Shown: positions 32,641 to 44,929, counted from the stretch's first letter. The stretch is DNA of 64,000 bases from Cryptomeria japonica (GCF_030272615.1 NC_081414.1:816894396-816958395), one strand, 5' to 3'. Notes: generated by a model from the sequence alone, not told the origin. Program-made: numbers and translations.

Positions 32641-35170
32641 AAGGTAAATCTTTCACCACTGACAATTTATTGATCTTGTGCATACTGATTTGTGTGGTCC
32701 TATGAAAACTAGGAGTGTGCAGGGAGATAGGTATTTTATGATTCTAACAGATAATTGCTCAAGAATGATGTGGGTCACATTATTGAAGGACAAATCTAAA
32801 GCTTTTGGAAAGTTCAAAGCCTTTAGAGCACTAGTAGAAAAGGAAAGCGGTAGAAGAATCAAATGCCTTAGAACTGATCAAGGAGGCGAATTCACTTCCA
32901 GTGAATTCAACAAATATTGTGAAGAGATTGGCATCAAGAGGCAATTGTCTACCCCCTAGTCTCCATAGTAGAATGGCTTAGCAGAGAGGAACAACCAGAC
33001 TGTGGTTGAAGTGGCTAGAACTATGCTAATCCAAGGAAAAGTTACTCACACCTTTTGGAGAGAAGCGGTGAGCACTGCAGTCTACACAATGAACCAGGTA
33101 CTCATCAAGAAAGGTAAGGATAAGACTCCTTATGAGTACTAGACCGGTAAGACACCACTAGTAAGCTACTTTAAAGTTCTTAGTAGTAAATGTTACATCA
33201 AGAGGAGTGAACATTAGAGCAATTTTGATACTAAATATGAAGATGGAATATTCCTAGGGTATTCCACTAAGAGCAAACCTCTCAAATGTGTCAACAATAG
33301 GACTCAGAGAATTATTGAAAGCATTAATGTTAGGGTTGATGAAAACTCTGGGAAACCTAAGGAAACTAGTAGTGAGCAAGTAGGAGATGAACCAGCTGTA
33401 ACCTTCTGGGAAACAATTGCAAATCAGCCCAGTACCAGTAATTATGCTCCTACACCAGTGGATGCTGATGCTGATGAAGATGAGGATGAAGAAGAAAAGC
33501 AAGAGGAATCTGTTAAGAACATACCTAGGTATGTCAAACTCAATCATGATCCAAAGCAAATCATAGGAGACAAGGATGCAAGAATCCTTATAAGAAGAAA
33601 GGTCAGAGAAAACTCATGTATGATCCCTGAATTTGATCCTAAATCATTCAAAGAGGCACATAAAGATGAAGATTGGATCAAGGCAATGGAAGAAGAACTT
33701 GATCAAATAGAGAAGAATGGTACATGGTCCTTGGTACCCAGACCTGAGCATAAAAATGTCATTGGTACCAAATGGGTTTTCAGAAATAAGTTGACTGAAG
33801 ATGAGACAGTGATAAGAAACAAAGCCAAACTGTTGTCTAATGGGTATGCTCAAGAAGAAGGAGAAGACTATGGAGAAACCTTTTCTCTAGTAGCCAGATT
33901 GGAAGGAGTTTGTATGCTTCTTGTATATGCAGCTTTTAAATTGTTTAAGGTATACCAAATGGATGTAAAATCTGCATTCCTAAATGGAATACTTGAAGAG
34001 GAGGTGTATATAGAGCAACCAGATGGGTTTGCCCTATCAAAAGATAGTGACATGGTGTGTAGGCTAAATAAAGCCTTGTATGGTCTAAAGCAAGCACCTA
34101 GAGCATGGTATGAATGCTTGCACTCCCATCTTGTGAAGATTGGATTTGAAAGAACAAGTGAAGATAGCAATATCTACTTGAAATAAGAAGGAGATCAGAT
34201 TCTGATATGTGAAGTATTTGTTGATGACATTATCTTTGGAGGAGATGACAAGATGAGTCATGATTTTGCAGATGAAATGAAGAAGGAATTTGAGATGTCA
34301 CTCATAGGGGAGATTAAGTTCTTCATTGGACTGCAGATTCAACAAATGAGAGATGGAATCTTTATTACTCAGTCCAAGTATGTCAAAGAGGTGTTGAAGA
34401 CCTTTGGCATGGAAGACAGTAAACCGGTTGGTACACCAATGATGACCGGTTGTAAACTATCAAAAGAAGATGACTCAATACTAGTAAATGAGAAGCAATA
34501 CTGATCAATGATTGGTATGTTACATTATGTAGTGCATAGCAGACTAGACATTGCACATGCAATGGGTATTACTGCTTAGTTTTAGCAAAGCTCTAGAGAA
34601 TCCCACTTTGTAGCAGTCAAGCAGATTATTAGATATTTGAAAGGAACTATTGACTATGGGTTATGGTATCCATACAATAATGAGTTCAACCTAAAAGTGT
34701 TCATAGATGTTCATTGGGCTGGTAATGTAGATGACCGGAATAGCACAACTGGTGGTAAATTCTTTCTCGGTGGTAGATTGGTCTCATGGATGAGTAAAAA
34801 GCAGAGTTGTATCTCTTAGTCTACAACAAAAGTGGAGTATGTTGCAGCTTTTATGAACTATAACCAGACCATTTGGATTAAACATGTATTGAATGGCTTC
34901 AAAGTTCCTGTATCGGAACTGGTAAGTATATTCTGTGACAATACAAGTGCAATTAACATATCCAAGAATCCAGTTTTACATGCTAGAACCAATCACTTTG
35001 AACTCAAGTATCATTTCTTGAGAGAAAAGGTTCAGAACAAAGAGGTGGCATTGGAACATGTTTCCAGTAAGGAGCAGTTAGCAGACATATTCACCAAGCC
35101 TCTACCGAAGGCTACTTTTACCTATCTAAGAGGTGAGTTAGGGGTGATTCCCCTTCAAAAGGCAATCTAA
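32641..35170 (+). pseudogene. Element C copy 1 integrase, RT and RNase H
   Basis: A one-base deletion near 32670 (copy 2 has one more T) shifts the frame. After it come integrase TDLCGPM, RTDQGGEFTSSEF and NGLAERNNQT, an acidic spacer (DADADEDEDEEEKQEE), RT (WVFRNKL, YQMDVKSAFLNG, ALYGLKQAPRAWYE, FVDDIIFGG) and RNase H (STTKVEYVAAFMN, CDNTSAINISKNP, KEQLADIFTKPLP) to a TAA at 35168. Many stops interrupt it, including shared TAGs near 33138 and 34580. Confidence 0.92.
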
Positions 35171-35411
35171 AGGTTTGTGCTCCACATTAGTCAGATCTTA
35201 CTTTGCTATATCTCCTTAGGATTGATGTGTTGAAGGATGCTACTCCTAAGGGGAAGCAACATAGTGGAACAGGGAAGCTTGTGCCTCCACTTGGGCATTG
35301 TTGTCAAAGGGGGAGAAAATGTGAAGCGAGGAAGATATCTAGAGCAATAGGGAGAAGATGTGGTGCTGAGTGATATCTTTGTATATTGCCATCAATGCCA
35401 AAGGGGGAGAT
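35171..35411 (+). other. Element C copy 1 3' UTR and PPT
   Basis: Untranslated tail with several purine-rich tracts (aaggggaagc, aaagggggagaaaa). The last one, aaagggggagat, abuts LTR2 and is the working PPT position. Confidence 0.85.
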
Positions 35412-36902
35412 TGTTGGCATATGTGCAAGAGTATGATGACATGATGATATTGTATGTTGTCATTGATGTCAATATGTTGAGAAGTGAACTGGTATATTGA
35501 AGTTAAGCAACTGGCAAAGAGAACCAATATAGTGGTGTAAACCGGTATATATGAAATAAGTGAAGCGGTATGCTTGTCCAAGTGAACCAGTATGATGTTG
35601 TGAATCGGAATTGGTACATGGAATGTGGTATGACTACCAGTTGGTAGTCTTAGCTTTAGGGTTTTTGATTGAAGTGTTCCAAGCCTATGTGATTCAACCG
35701 ATGACATTGTGTGATGAGTTAACATTGTAATGGAGATCAGATTCTATTGCCATCTCAGTCTCGTGCATGTGAAGGATCTTGCATGAAGGAGATTGATCTT
35801 ATCTACCTTGAGAATGTGCGAAGTCTTTGCAAATGGTGGAGAACGCACGATGGGTTATCGCCTCCATGAAGCAGTGAAGAATGAATGATGGAGAATGTCT
35901 TGAGATCTATTCAAGGCCATTGTATTCAAATGCAAAGTGTTCAATGGTCAGGATTGAACCAATCAATTGCTTAACCTAAGTGTTTAGGGTTGAGGATTTA
36001 TGTTGCCAACCTATCTGTGTTCTATAAGGTCGATGTTGTGTTTCATGTTGAGGTTGTTGGCAAATGTTATGTGTGTAACTAAGTGCAGAGATATGTGATT
36101 CTTGCCAGGCCAGATAAGAGGATTGATACCTGCATAGTGTGTGTACAGAAGGAAGGAACTAAAGTGGATTTGAATTGGCACTGAGTGCTATTACCAGATC
36201 ATTGTAATACCTGTTGATCTTTAACTACTTCAATAGTTAGAAAATCCCTTAATAGGGTAGCTTTAAGCAGCTTGCTATAAATCCTTTAACAGGGTGACTC
36301 AAAGCCCTTTAGTTCATAAAATCCTTTGACAAGGTAACCTCTAACAAGGTTTAACCCTTAAACGGGTATTCTAGCCATCCCTTAACCGGGTGATCCCTAA
36401 CAGGATTGGTTCCTAACAGAACCTATTGTAACAGTCTTTAACCAGATTAGGCTCCTAACAGAGCAGACTTCTAAAGAGTTCAAAAATAGCTTGTGGGTAT
36501 TCATCCCCACCGTGGTTTTTCTCAGTTGGGTTTCCACATGAAAAATATGTGTCATATGTGATGTCTTTTTCATGTGATGCTTTGTTGTTTTCTGTCAAGC
36601 AGTGAATCATGTTGATTGAGCAAGTTATTATATTTCTGATCATAGATTATCTATTTATTCATAAGAAAAAAGTGGAAATGAGGGAGTAGGTTATGTGGAA
36701 AGCTAAGAAGATTGACTGGTTCATGTCTTTCACAGTTGCACTATGTTTAAATAGCAGTAGTCTACTTTGGACCAGTGTTAGAGATTGCTAGTAGTTTATA
36801 GTCTGCAATCAAACCGATTCAGGAGAAGTTTTTGTGCCTATACTGATTCACCCCCCACTCTCAATACCGGTTTGGTACTCACTTTTCATCATTGAGTTAT
36901 CA
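35412..36902 (+). repeat. Element C LTR2 (internal LTR of the dimer)
   Basis: 1,491 bp. It lacks a stretch near 35600 present in LTR1 and LTR3 (the segment with gaatgagaacc). It ends TTATCA and is followed by a PBS, so it serves both units. Confidence 0.93.
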
Positions 36903-36904
36903 AT

Positions 36905-36916
36905 TGGTATCAGAGC
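36905..36916 (+). other. Element C primer binding site, copy 2
   Basis: TGGTATCAGAGC two bases after LTR2. Confidence 0.93.
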
Positions 36917-36973
36917 ATCCTCCAGATTCTCTGTGTTGTAAGCTTAACCACTTGAGGGAAAGATCCTATTGTA

Positions 36974-38350
36974 ATGATGAAGAGGGAAGGTCCAAAGTTC
37001 AACAAGGATCACTTTAAAATATGGAAGGATAGAATGAAGATATACATCAGAAGCATGGGTGCTCAACATTGGAGCTATGTTGAGAATGTTTATGTTATCC
37101 CTACCGATACTCTTACCGATGACCAAAAGAGAGAGATTCAGGAGAATGGGCAAGTCATGGAAGCCCTAATCAGCAGCTTATCTAACATTGAGTTTATTGA
37201 TGTCCAGGATAAAGACAATCCCAAAGAAGTATGGGATACTCTTGAGAAAATCTATGGTGGTGATGAGTATGTAAAATAAGCTAAGGAAGAAAGCCTTAGA
37301 GGGAAGTTTGAAGAAATGCGGATGGTTGAAGGTGAGATCATTCAACAATATGGAATATGAATCAAAACTGTTGTTGGAGATATCAAGAGTGCAGGTGGTA
37401 AAATGGAAGATTCCACTATTGTTAGCAAAGTTTTGAGATCTCTATTACTGGTCTATGCAATAAGGGTTGCTTTTATTCAGGAGTTGAGATCAATAGACAA
37501 GACTAAGGTATCCCTAGACTCCATCATTACAAAATTAACAGCCTATGAGATTAATAGTTTTGATGGCAATGTTCAAAAGACTGAATCAACTTTTAGAGCA
37601 TCTGCTGCACCATCCAGAAAAGGAAAAGAAGCAAGCACCAGTGGTGAACCAAGACATAGCAGAGAAATGGATGATGAAGAGATTCTAATAGAATTTGAAG
37701 CTCTTCTTGCCAAGAGACTTCCTAAGGGAACTGACAAATACGAAGGTAAGATTCCTTTGAAATCCTTCTCTTGTAACCAGATAGGACACATCACTATAAG
37801 CTATCCTAATGGTGATAGCAAGGACAAACCGGAAAGGTTAAAGAAATTCAAAGGAGGAAACTGAAGAAACTATTTTGTAGCAGTTGACGAAGGTGTCACA
37901 GATGAGGAATCAAAAGATGAAGAAGATGAAGATATTGGGTTTGTTGTAGTCAAGGAGGATGTGTTAGACAAGAAGGCTCTTGTCTCCCAATTTTATAATT
38001 TCAATGAGTGGATTATTGACAGTGGTTGCTCTCACCATATGACTGGTGATTGGAGCAAGTTTATATCCCTGGAAGAGTATGATGGTGGTGTGGTTCATTT
38101 TGGTATTGATGCACCATGTATGGTCAAAGGCAGAGGGTCCATCTCTCTAAATGGAAAGAGCAGTGCTGACAATGTGTATTGGGTGGAAGGTCTCAGACAT
38201 AATCTATTGAGTGTTGCCCAGCTAAATGATGGTGGAATCACTTTGGAATTCAAAAATGGAGTCTGCAAAATCAAAGAAAATAATGGTGAACTGATGGCCA
38301 CTAGTATGTAGACCAAAGGTAACTTATTTCAGCTGAATGCAAATATAAGT
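36974..38350 (+). pseudogene. Element C copy 2 gag and protease
   Basis: ATG 36974. Same protein as copy 1 but with the protease motif WIIDSGCSHHMTGD intact. The zinc knuckle is degenerate in the same way (SFSCNQIGHITISYP), so that loss preceded the duplication or belongs to the family. Stops: TAA at about 37277, the shared TGA near 37356, a TGA near 37862 and a TAG near 38309. A 2-base deletion near 38352 ends the frame. Confidence 0.9.
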
Positions 38351-41063
38351 ACGTCTTATGGCTAAGTTTTATGATAGCTAGATATGGCATAGGAGACTTT
38401 GCCATGTAAACTTTGATAACATAGTAAAAGCCAATAAGATCAAGGCAGTTAGAGGACTGTCGATGCTGAGAAAACTGGAAAATCCTTTGTGCAGAGAATG
38501 TCCACTGGAGAAAATGTCTTCCTTAACCTTCAAAGGTAAATCTTTCATTGTTGACAATTTATTTGATCTTGTGCATATTGATTTGTGTGGTCCTATGAAA
38601 ACTAGGAGTGTACAGGGAGATAGGTATTTTATGATTCTAACAGATGATTGGTCAAGAATGATGTGGGTCATATTATTGAAGGACAAATCTGAAGCTTTTG
38701 GAAATTTCAAAGCCTTTAGAGCATTGGTAGAAAAGGAAAGCGGTGGAAGAATCAAATGCCTTAGAATTGATCAAGGAGGGGAATTCACTTCCAGTGAATT
38801 CAACAAATATTGTGAAGAGATTGGCATCAAGAGACAATTGTCTACCCCCCAAAATCCACAACAGAATGGCTTAGTAGAGAGGAACAACCAGACTATGGTT
38901 GAAGTTGCTAGAACTATGCTGATCTAAGGAAAAGTTGCTCACACCTTTTGGAGAGAAGCGGTGAGAATTGTAGTCTACACAATGAACTGGGTACTCATCA
39001 AGAAAGGTAAGGATAAGACTCCTTATGAGTACTAGACCGGTAAGACACCAGTGGTAAGCTACTTTAGAGTGTTTGGTAGTAAATTTTACATCAAGAGGAG
39101 TGAACATCAGAGCAAGTTTGATACTAGATGTGATGAGGGAATATTCCTGGGGTATTCCACTAAGAGAAAAGCTCTCAAATGTTTCAACAATAGGACTTAG
39201 AGAATTGTTGAAAGCATCAATGTTAGGGTTGATGAAAACTCTAGGAAACCTGAGGAAATTAGCAGTGAGCAAGTAGGAGATGAACTGACAGTAACATTCT
39301 GGGAACCGGTTGCAAATCAACCCAATACCAGTAATTGTGCTCCTACACCGGTGGATGTTGATGCTAATGAAGATGAGGATGAAGAAGAAAAGCAAGAGGA
39401 ATCTATTAAGAACATACCTAAGTATGTCAAACTCAATCATGATCCAAAGAAAATCATAGAAGACAAGGATGCAAGAATCCTTACAAGAAGAAAGGTCAGA
39501 GAAAACTCATGTATGATCCTTGAATTTGAGCCTAAATCATTCAAAGAGGCACATAAAGATGAAGATTAGATCAAGGCAATGGAAGAAAAACTTGATTAGA
39601 TAGAAAAGAATGGTACATGGTCCTTGGTATCCATACTGGAGCATAAAAATGTCATTGGTACCAAATGGGTTGTTAGAAATAAGTTGAATGAAGATGGGAC
39701 ATTGATAAGAAACAAAGCCAGACTGTTGTGTAACGGGTATGCTCAAGAAGAAGGAGAAGACTATGGAGAAACCTTTTCTCTAGTAGCCAGATTGGAAGGA
39801 GTTTGTATGCTTCTTGCATATGCAGCTTTTAAAGGGTTCAAGGTATACCAAATGGATGTAAAATCTACATTCCTAAATGGAATACTTGAAGAGGAGTTGT
39901 ATATAGAGCAACCGGATGGGTTTGCCCTATCAAAAGATAGTGACATGGTGTGTAGGCTACATAAAGCCTTGTATGGATTAAAGGAGGCACCTAGAGCATG
40001 TTATGAATGCTTGCACTCCCATCTTGTGAAGATTGGATTTGAAAGAACAAGTGAAGATAGCAATATCTACTTGAAATCAGAAGGAGATTAGATTCTGATC
40101 TGTGAAGTATTTGTTGATGACATCATCTTTGGAGGAGATGACAAGATGAGTCATGATTTTGCAGATGAGATGAAGAAGGAATTTGAGATGTCACTCATAG
40201 GGGAGATTAAGTTCTTCATTGGACTACAGATTCAACAAATGAGAGATGGAATCTTTATTACTCAGTCCAAGTATGTCAAAGAGGTGTTGAAGACCTTTGG
40301 CATGGAAGACAGTAAATCCGTTGGTACACCAATGGTGACCAGTTGTAAACTATCAAAAGAAGATGACTCAATACTGGTAAATGAGAAGCAATACCGATCA
40401 ATGATTGGTATGTTGCATTATGTAGTGCATAGCAGACTAGACATTGCACATGCAGTGGGTATTACCGCTCAGTTTTAGCAAACCTCTAGAGAATCCCACT
40501 TGGTAGTAGTCAAGCAGATTCTTAGATATCTGAAAGGAACTATTGACTATGGGTTATGGTATCCATACAATAATGAGTTCAACCTTAAAGTGTTTATAGA
40601 TGCTGATTGAGCTAGTAATGTAGATGACCAGAATAGCACAACTGGTGGTGCATTCTTTCTCGGTGGTAGATTGGTCTCATGGATGAGTAAAAAGCAGAGC
40701 TGTATCTCTCAGTCTACAACAAAAGTGGAGTATGTTGCAGCTTTTATGAACTATAGCCAGACCATTTGGATTAAGCATGTATTGAATGGCTTCAAAGTTC
40801 CTGTATCTGAACTGGTAAGTATATTCTGTGACAATACAAGTGCAATTAACATATCCAAGAATCCAGTTTTACATGCTAGAACCAAGAACTTTAAACTCAA
40901 GTATCATTTCTTGAGGGAAAAGGTTCAGAACAAAGAGGTGGAATTGGAACATGTTTCCAGTAAGGAGCAGTTAGCAGACATATTCACCAAGCCTCTACCA
41001 AAGGCTACTTTTACCTATCTAAGAGGTGAGTTAGGGGTGTTGCCCCTTCAAGAGGTAATCTAA
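38351..41063 (+). pseudogene. Element C copy 2 integrase, RT and RNase H
   Basis: After the 2-base deletion the next frame holds integrase (IDLCGPM, RIDQGGEFTSSEF, NGLVERNNQT), the acidic spacer, RT (YQMDVKST, FVDDIIFGG) and RNase H (CDNTSAINISKNP, LADIFTKPLP), ending at 41063. The RT box has KEAPRACYE where copy 1 has KQAPRAWYE. Multiple stops, several at the same positions as in copy 1. Confidence 0.92.
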
Positions 41064-41304
41064 AGGTTTGTGCTCCACATCAGTCAGATCTTACTTTGCT
41101 ATATCTCCTTAGGATTGATGTGTTGAAGGATGCTACTCCTCAGGGGGAGCAGCGTAGTGGAGCAGGGAAGCTTGTGCCTCCACTTTAGCATTGTTGTTAA
41201 AGGGGGAGAAGATGTGAGGTGGGGAAGATATCTACAACAATAGGGAGAAGATGTGGTGCTGAGTGATATCTTTGTATATTGCCATCAATGCCAAAGGGGG
41301 AGAT
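41064..41304 (+). other. Element C copy 2 3' UTR and PPT
   Basis: Parallel to 35171-35411, ending aaagggggagat next to LTR3. Confidence 0.85.
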
Positions 41305-42819
41305 TGTTGGCATATGTGCAAGAGTATGATGACATGATGATATTGTATGTTGTCATTGATGTCAATATGCTAACAAGTGAACTGGTATATTGAAGTTAAG
41401 CAACTAGCAAAGAGAACCGGTATGGTGGTGTAAACCAGTATATGTGTAATAGGTGAAGTGGTATGCTTGTCCAAGTGAATTGGTATGATGTTGTAAACCA
41501 GAACCAATATGTTAGAATGAGAACCGGTATATGGAATGTGGTAGGACTACCGGTTGGTAGTCTTAGCTTCAGGGTTTCCGGTTGAAGTGTTCCAAGCCTG
41601 TGTGATTCAACCGATGACATTGTGTGATAAGCTAGCATTGTAATGGAGATTAGATCATGTTTCCATGTCAGTCTCGTACATGTGAAGGATCTTGCATGAA
41701 GGAGATTGATCCTATCTACCTCGAGAATGTGCAAAGTCTTTGCAAACGGTGGAGAACTCGTGATGGTTATTGCCTCCATGAAGTGGTGAAGAACGGACGA
41801 TGGAGAATGTCTTGAGATCTGTTCAAGACCATTGTATTCAAATGCAAAGTGTTGAATGGTTAGGATTGAACCGATCAATTTCTTAACCTAAGTGTTTAGG
41901 GTTTAGGGTTTATGCTATCGACCTATCTGTGTTCTATAAGGTCGATGTTTTGTTTCATGTTGAGGTTGTTGGCAAATGTTGTGTGTGTATCTAAGTGTAG
42001 AGATACATGATTCTTTCCATGCCAGATAAGAGGATTGATACCTGCATAGTGTGTGTGTAGAAGGAAGGAACTAAAGTGGATCTGCATTGGCATTGAGTGC
42101 TATTACCAGATCATTGTAATACTTGTTGATCTTTAACTACTTCAACAGTTAGAAAATCCCTTAACCCAGTAGCTTTAACCCGCTTGCTATAAATCCTTTA
42201 ATAGGGCAACTCAAAGCCATTGAGTTCATAAAATCCTCTTACAAGGTAACCTCTAACAAGGTTTATCCCTTAACCAGGTATTCTAGCCATCCCTTAACTA
42301 GGTGATCCCTAACAGGATCAGTTCCTAACAGAACCTATTGTAATAGTCTTTAACCAAACTAGGCTCCTAACAAAGCAGACTTCTAAAGAGTTCAAAAATA
42401 GCTTGTTGGTATTCATCCCCACTGTGGGTTTTCTAAGTTGGGTTTCCATGTGAAAAATATGTGTGTCATATGTGATGTCTTTTTCATGTGATGCTTTGTT
42501 GTTTTCTGTCAAGCGGCGAATCATGTTGATCTAGCAAGTTATTATATTTATGTTGATAGATTATATATTTATGCATAAGGACAAAGTGGAAATGAGGGAG
42601 TAGGTTATGTGGAAAGCTAAGAATATTGACCGGTTCATGTCTTTCATAGTTGCACTGTGTTTAACCGGTAGTAGTCTGGTTTGGACCAGTGTCATAGATT
42701 GCCAGTAGTTTATAGTTTGCAATCAAACTGGTTCAGGAGAATTTTTTGTGCCTGTACTGATTCACCGCCCCCCCCCTCTAGTACCGGTTTGGTACTCACT
42801 TTTCATCATTGAGTTATCA
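41305..42819 (+). repeat. Element C LTR3
   Basis: 1,515 bp, ending GAGTTATCA, followed by TSD ataat (42820-42824). A poly-C run (42767-42776) lies near its end. Differences from LTR1 in the first ~280 bp are many (near 9 percent by eye), often at ACCGGT sites. Confidence 0.93.
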
Positions 42820-42824
42820 ATAAT

Positions 42825-42992
42825 ATCACAAGGGGTTTTTCTTTGCTTTTCCCCTTTCAAAAGTTCATGTGCCTCCTTCTTCACATTTGGGTGATTGCTC
42901 CAATGTTTTTGCATTTATCTTGGTAACATTTACTTCATCAATAAACTTACTTGGATTTTGTTTTTCTTTCCTTGCTCTTGTATTTCCTTTTA
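42825..42992 (+). repeat. Element A 3' LTR, part 3
   Basis: Matches 912-1079 of the 5' LTR. The terminal CA is changed to TA (42991-42992). The adjoining sequence gagat would be the TSD, but the matching left copy is lost. Confidence 0.9.
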
Positions 42993-43604
42993 GAGATCTT
43001 TTATCAAATGTTGCACCAGTTAGGTTTATCACTATGTCATTTGAGACCTTCTTTGTTTTGTCTGGTCTATTATCGATGGAGGGTAACCCTGTTACAACTT
43101 TTATTGCTTCTTTTGTGATTTTATTTATTGAGTCCAACCAGAAAAATTCACCATGTACTCTACCTAACACAATCCTTATGATATCCTTGGGAAAATCCAG
43201 GATACTAAGAATTTCAGTGAAACCCAGGGTTTCTACTATCTTATGTTCAAGCTTGATATTTCTAGATTCATCACAAATCATGGTTTTAAACATGTTCTTA
43301 ATATCATCATCACCTAATTCCTCAATATGAAAATGTATATACATCCTAGGGTCTTCAGCATATAGTACTCATTTATGGATTTGAGAGAATGCACTTATGC
43401 TATCATCTTTCTTTGCAATTTTGGGAACTAGTTGGAATATGGGTCTAGGGTGCTTAACAACTTCAACAACAGTAGGGTTTGCAATAAATTTAGGAGTGGA
43501 TGAAGATGCTATAGCTATAAATACCTCAATCTACCTTAAGGATGAACGATTTGATGGATTGCTTCACTTCTTCTCTTAGAATGCCTTCGCTTAGGAATTT
43601 TCAT
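42993..43604 (-). pseudogene. D1 ORF2, upstream part (orphan protein)
   Basis: A minus-strand frame reads VVEVVKHPRPIFQLVPKIAK, AEDPRMYIHFHIEELGDDDI, LGFTEILSILDFPKDIIRIV, HGEFFWLDSINKITKEAI and the VVTGLPSIDNRPDKTKK segment, up to LTGATFDKRSL at the A boundary. An ATG at 43604 (MKIPKRRHSKRRSEAIHQ) may be the original start but is out of frame now, and a stop near 43379 breaks the frame. No catalytic motif is visible and I do not recognise a named domain. It lies directly after the gag ORF of the same element. Without the A insertion it would read on into 1-265. Confidence 0.6.
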
Positions 43605-43789
43605 GCTCTCGAAGATTTGAATGCTCGGTGAATGAAAAAGGAGCCAAAACACTTGCTTTATAATGTTATTTTCTCCAACTACCACATTTAATGCTTGCCG
43701 GTTAAGTCACAACTTAACTCATCTGCCAGTATAGAAGTAATTTCAACTTCTTACCATCAACCGAGGGAATAATAGCATGTTTTTCATTT

Positions 43790-44929
43790 TGTTGCTAAAC
43801 CCCCAAAAGATTTGCTTCAGTTAGATGAAGATTCTCCTACCGGTGGAGTGTTACTCTGTTATGCCGGTGGAGGATTATTCCCACCAATATTCTAATCTAA
43901 CTTTTTGATCCATTGTTTTGAGAATTCATGCTTTACCTATTCAACTTTTTCTTTACCTTTCAGACTTGGACCTTTATTATTTGTTGGTGAGGACTTGCTT
44001 CTATAGAATTTAGCAATAATTTCACTCTTGTTATAGGCATAACAAGTCATATTATTTTTCTGAATAGCTTTCCCATATCCTATGTCGGTATGTGTTCTGC
44101 ATTGATTAGATAAGTGTCCAAATCTTCCACAAACATAACATCTTACATTCATTATGCAATTTTCTGAATTATGACCAACTTTGTTGCATTTGGAACATTG
44201 ACCGGTGGGTGTATTAGTGTTATGATAATTTCTAGATCTACATTGATTTGCTATATGACCATACTTGCTATAGTTAAAGCATTTGCCATTAAATTTTTAA
44301 GTAGTAGGTTGCCTTACCGGTTTGTTGTGATCATGATGGTTTGTAGTACCGAAGATTTCACCAATTTTAAAGTCAAGGCCATTTGTATCACCATTAGGTT
44401 TCTGATTCTTCAGCATATCACCAAGTTCTTCTGAACTTTTCTTGAATTTCTCCTTGTGTTGATTTGTAGCAGTAAGTTCATTCTCCAAGATTCCTTTTTA
44501 TCTCATGAGTTCAATTCTATCATTTTGTGTGTGCATTAGATCTGTCTTCAAGATATCATTTTCATGGCCGAGTCTTGTGTTTTCATTTCCAGCATCATTT
44601 AGTCTTCTAACCAAGTCTTCTTCATTTTTCTTTCTGTCTTCAATTTCTTTACATAATCTCATAGTCATATCTTGCATCTCATTATTTGTTGTACTGATTT
44701 CTTGTCTTAGCTTGTTTACCAGATCATTAAGAGTTTCCTTTTCATTTTCCTCATTTTGCATCTTTTCACAAAGTTCTCTTCTCTTGTTTCTTGCAATAGT
44801 AAATTTTTTTTGAAGTGCTTGAATAATATCCCGAGCAGCCTTCAGATTATCTTCAAGTTTGATATTCTTCACCTTTTCTGCATCATAGTCTGTAAGAGCT
44901 ATTTCCAATTGCTTTCTCAAGTTTTCCAT
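43790..44929 (-). pseudogene. D1 gag-like protein: coiled coil plus four zinc-knuckle units
   Basis: ATG 44929 (MENLRKQLEIALTDYDAEK) opens about 180 codons of charged heptad-like sequence (ELCEKMQNEENEKETLNDLV, RRLNDAGNENTRLGHENDIL), strongly suggesting a coiled coil. After a Gln/Asn linker come four knuckle units at 44280-44000: CFNYSKYGHIANQC (second Cys lost), CSKCNKVGHNSENC, CYVCGRFGHLSNQC and the decayed CYAYNKSEIIAKFY. Copia gags usually carry one. Stops at about 44498, 44297 and 43937 break the frame. RNA binding is a family-based inference. Confidence 0.75.

Larger units (their letters stand above)
29492..42819 (+). mobile_element. Copia element C, a three-LTR tandem dimer
   Basis: Structure LTR1-internal1-LTR2-internal2-LTR3, 13,328 bp, with perfect outer TSD ataat (29487-29491 and 42820-42824). 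Each internal unit has a PBS two bases after the LTR, gag-pol of about 4.1 kb, a 3' UTR and a PPT ending gggggagat. RT FVDDIIFG and the LTR ends fit the SIRE/Tork-like copia groups. The two internal regions differ at roughly 5 percent by a short sample. At least three stop codons are shared and each copy has its own single frameshift. Confidence 0.94.
558..42992 (+). mobile_element. Ty1/copia element A, interrupted by elements B, G and C
   Basis: Full copia architecture on the plus strand: 5' LTR 558-1079, PBS 1080-1091, long leader, gag-pol 8884-12967, PPT before 13008, and a 3' LTR in three pieces (13008-13208, 29346-29491, 42825-42992; 515 bp total against 522 for the 5' LTR). The gaps are explained by B (TSD ctata), G (TSD gtggc) and C (TSD ataat). 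By eye the two LTRs differ at about 4 percent of positions. The element lies within D1 ORF2. Its own TSD cannot be tested because the left side was remodelled. Reading frames are broken, so it is not autonomous now. Confidence 0.9.
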
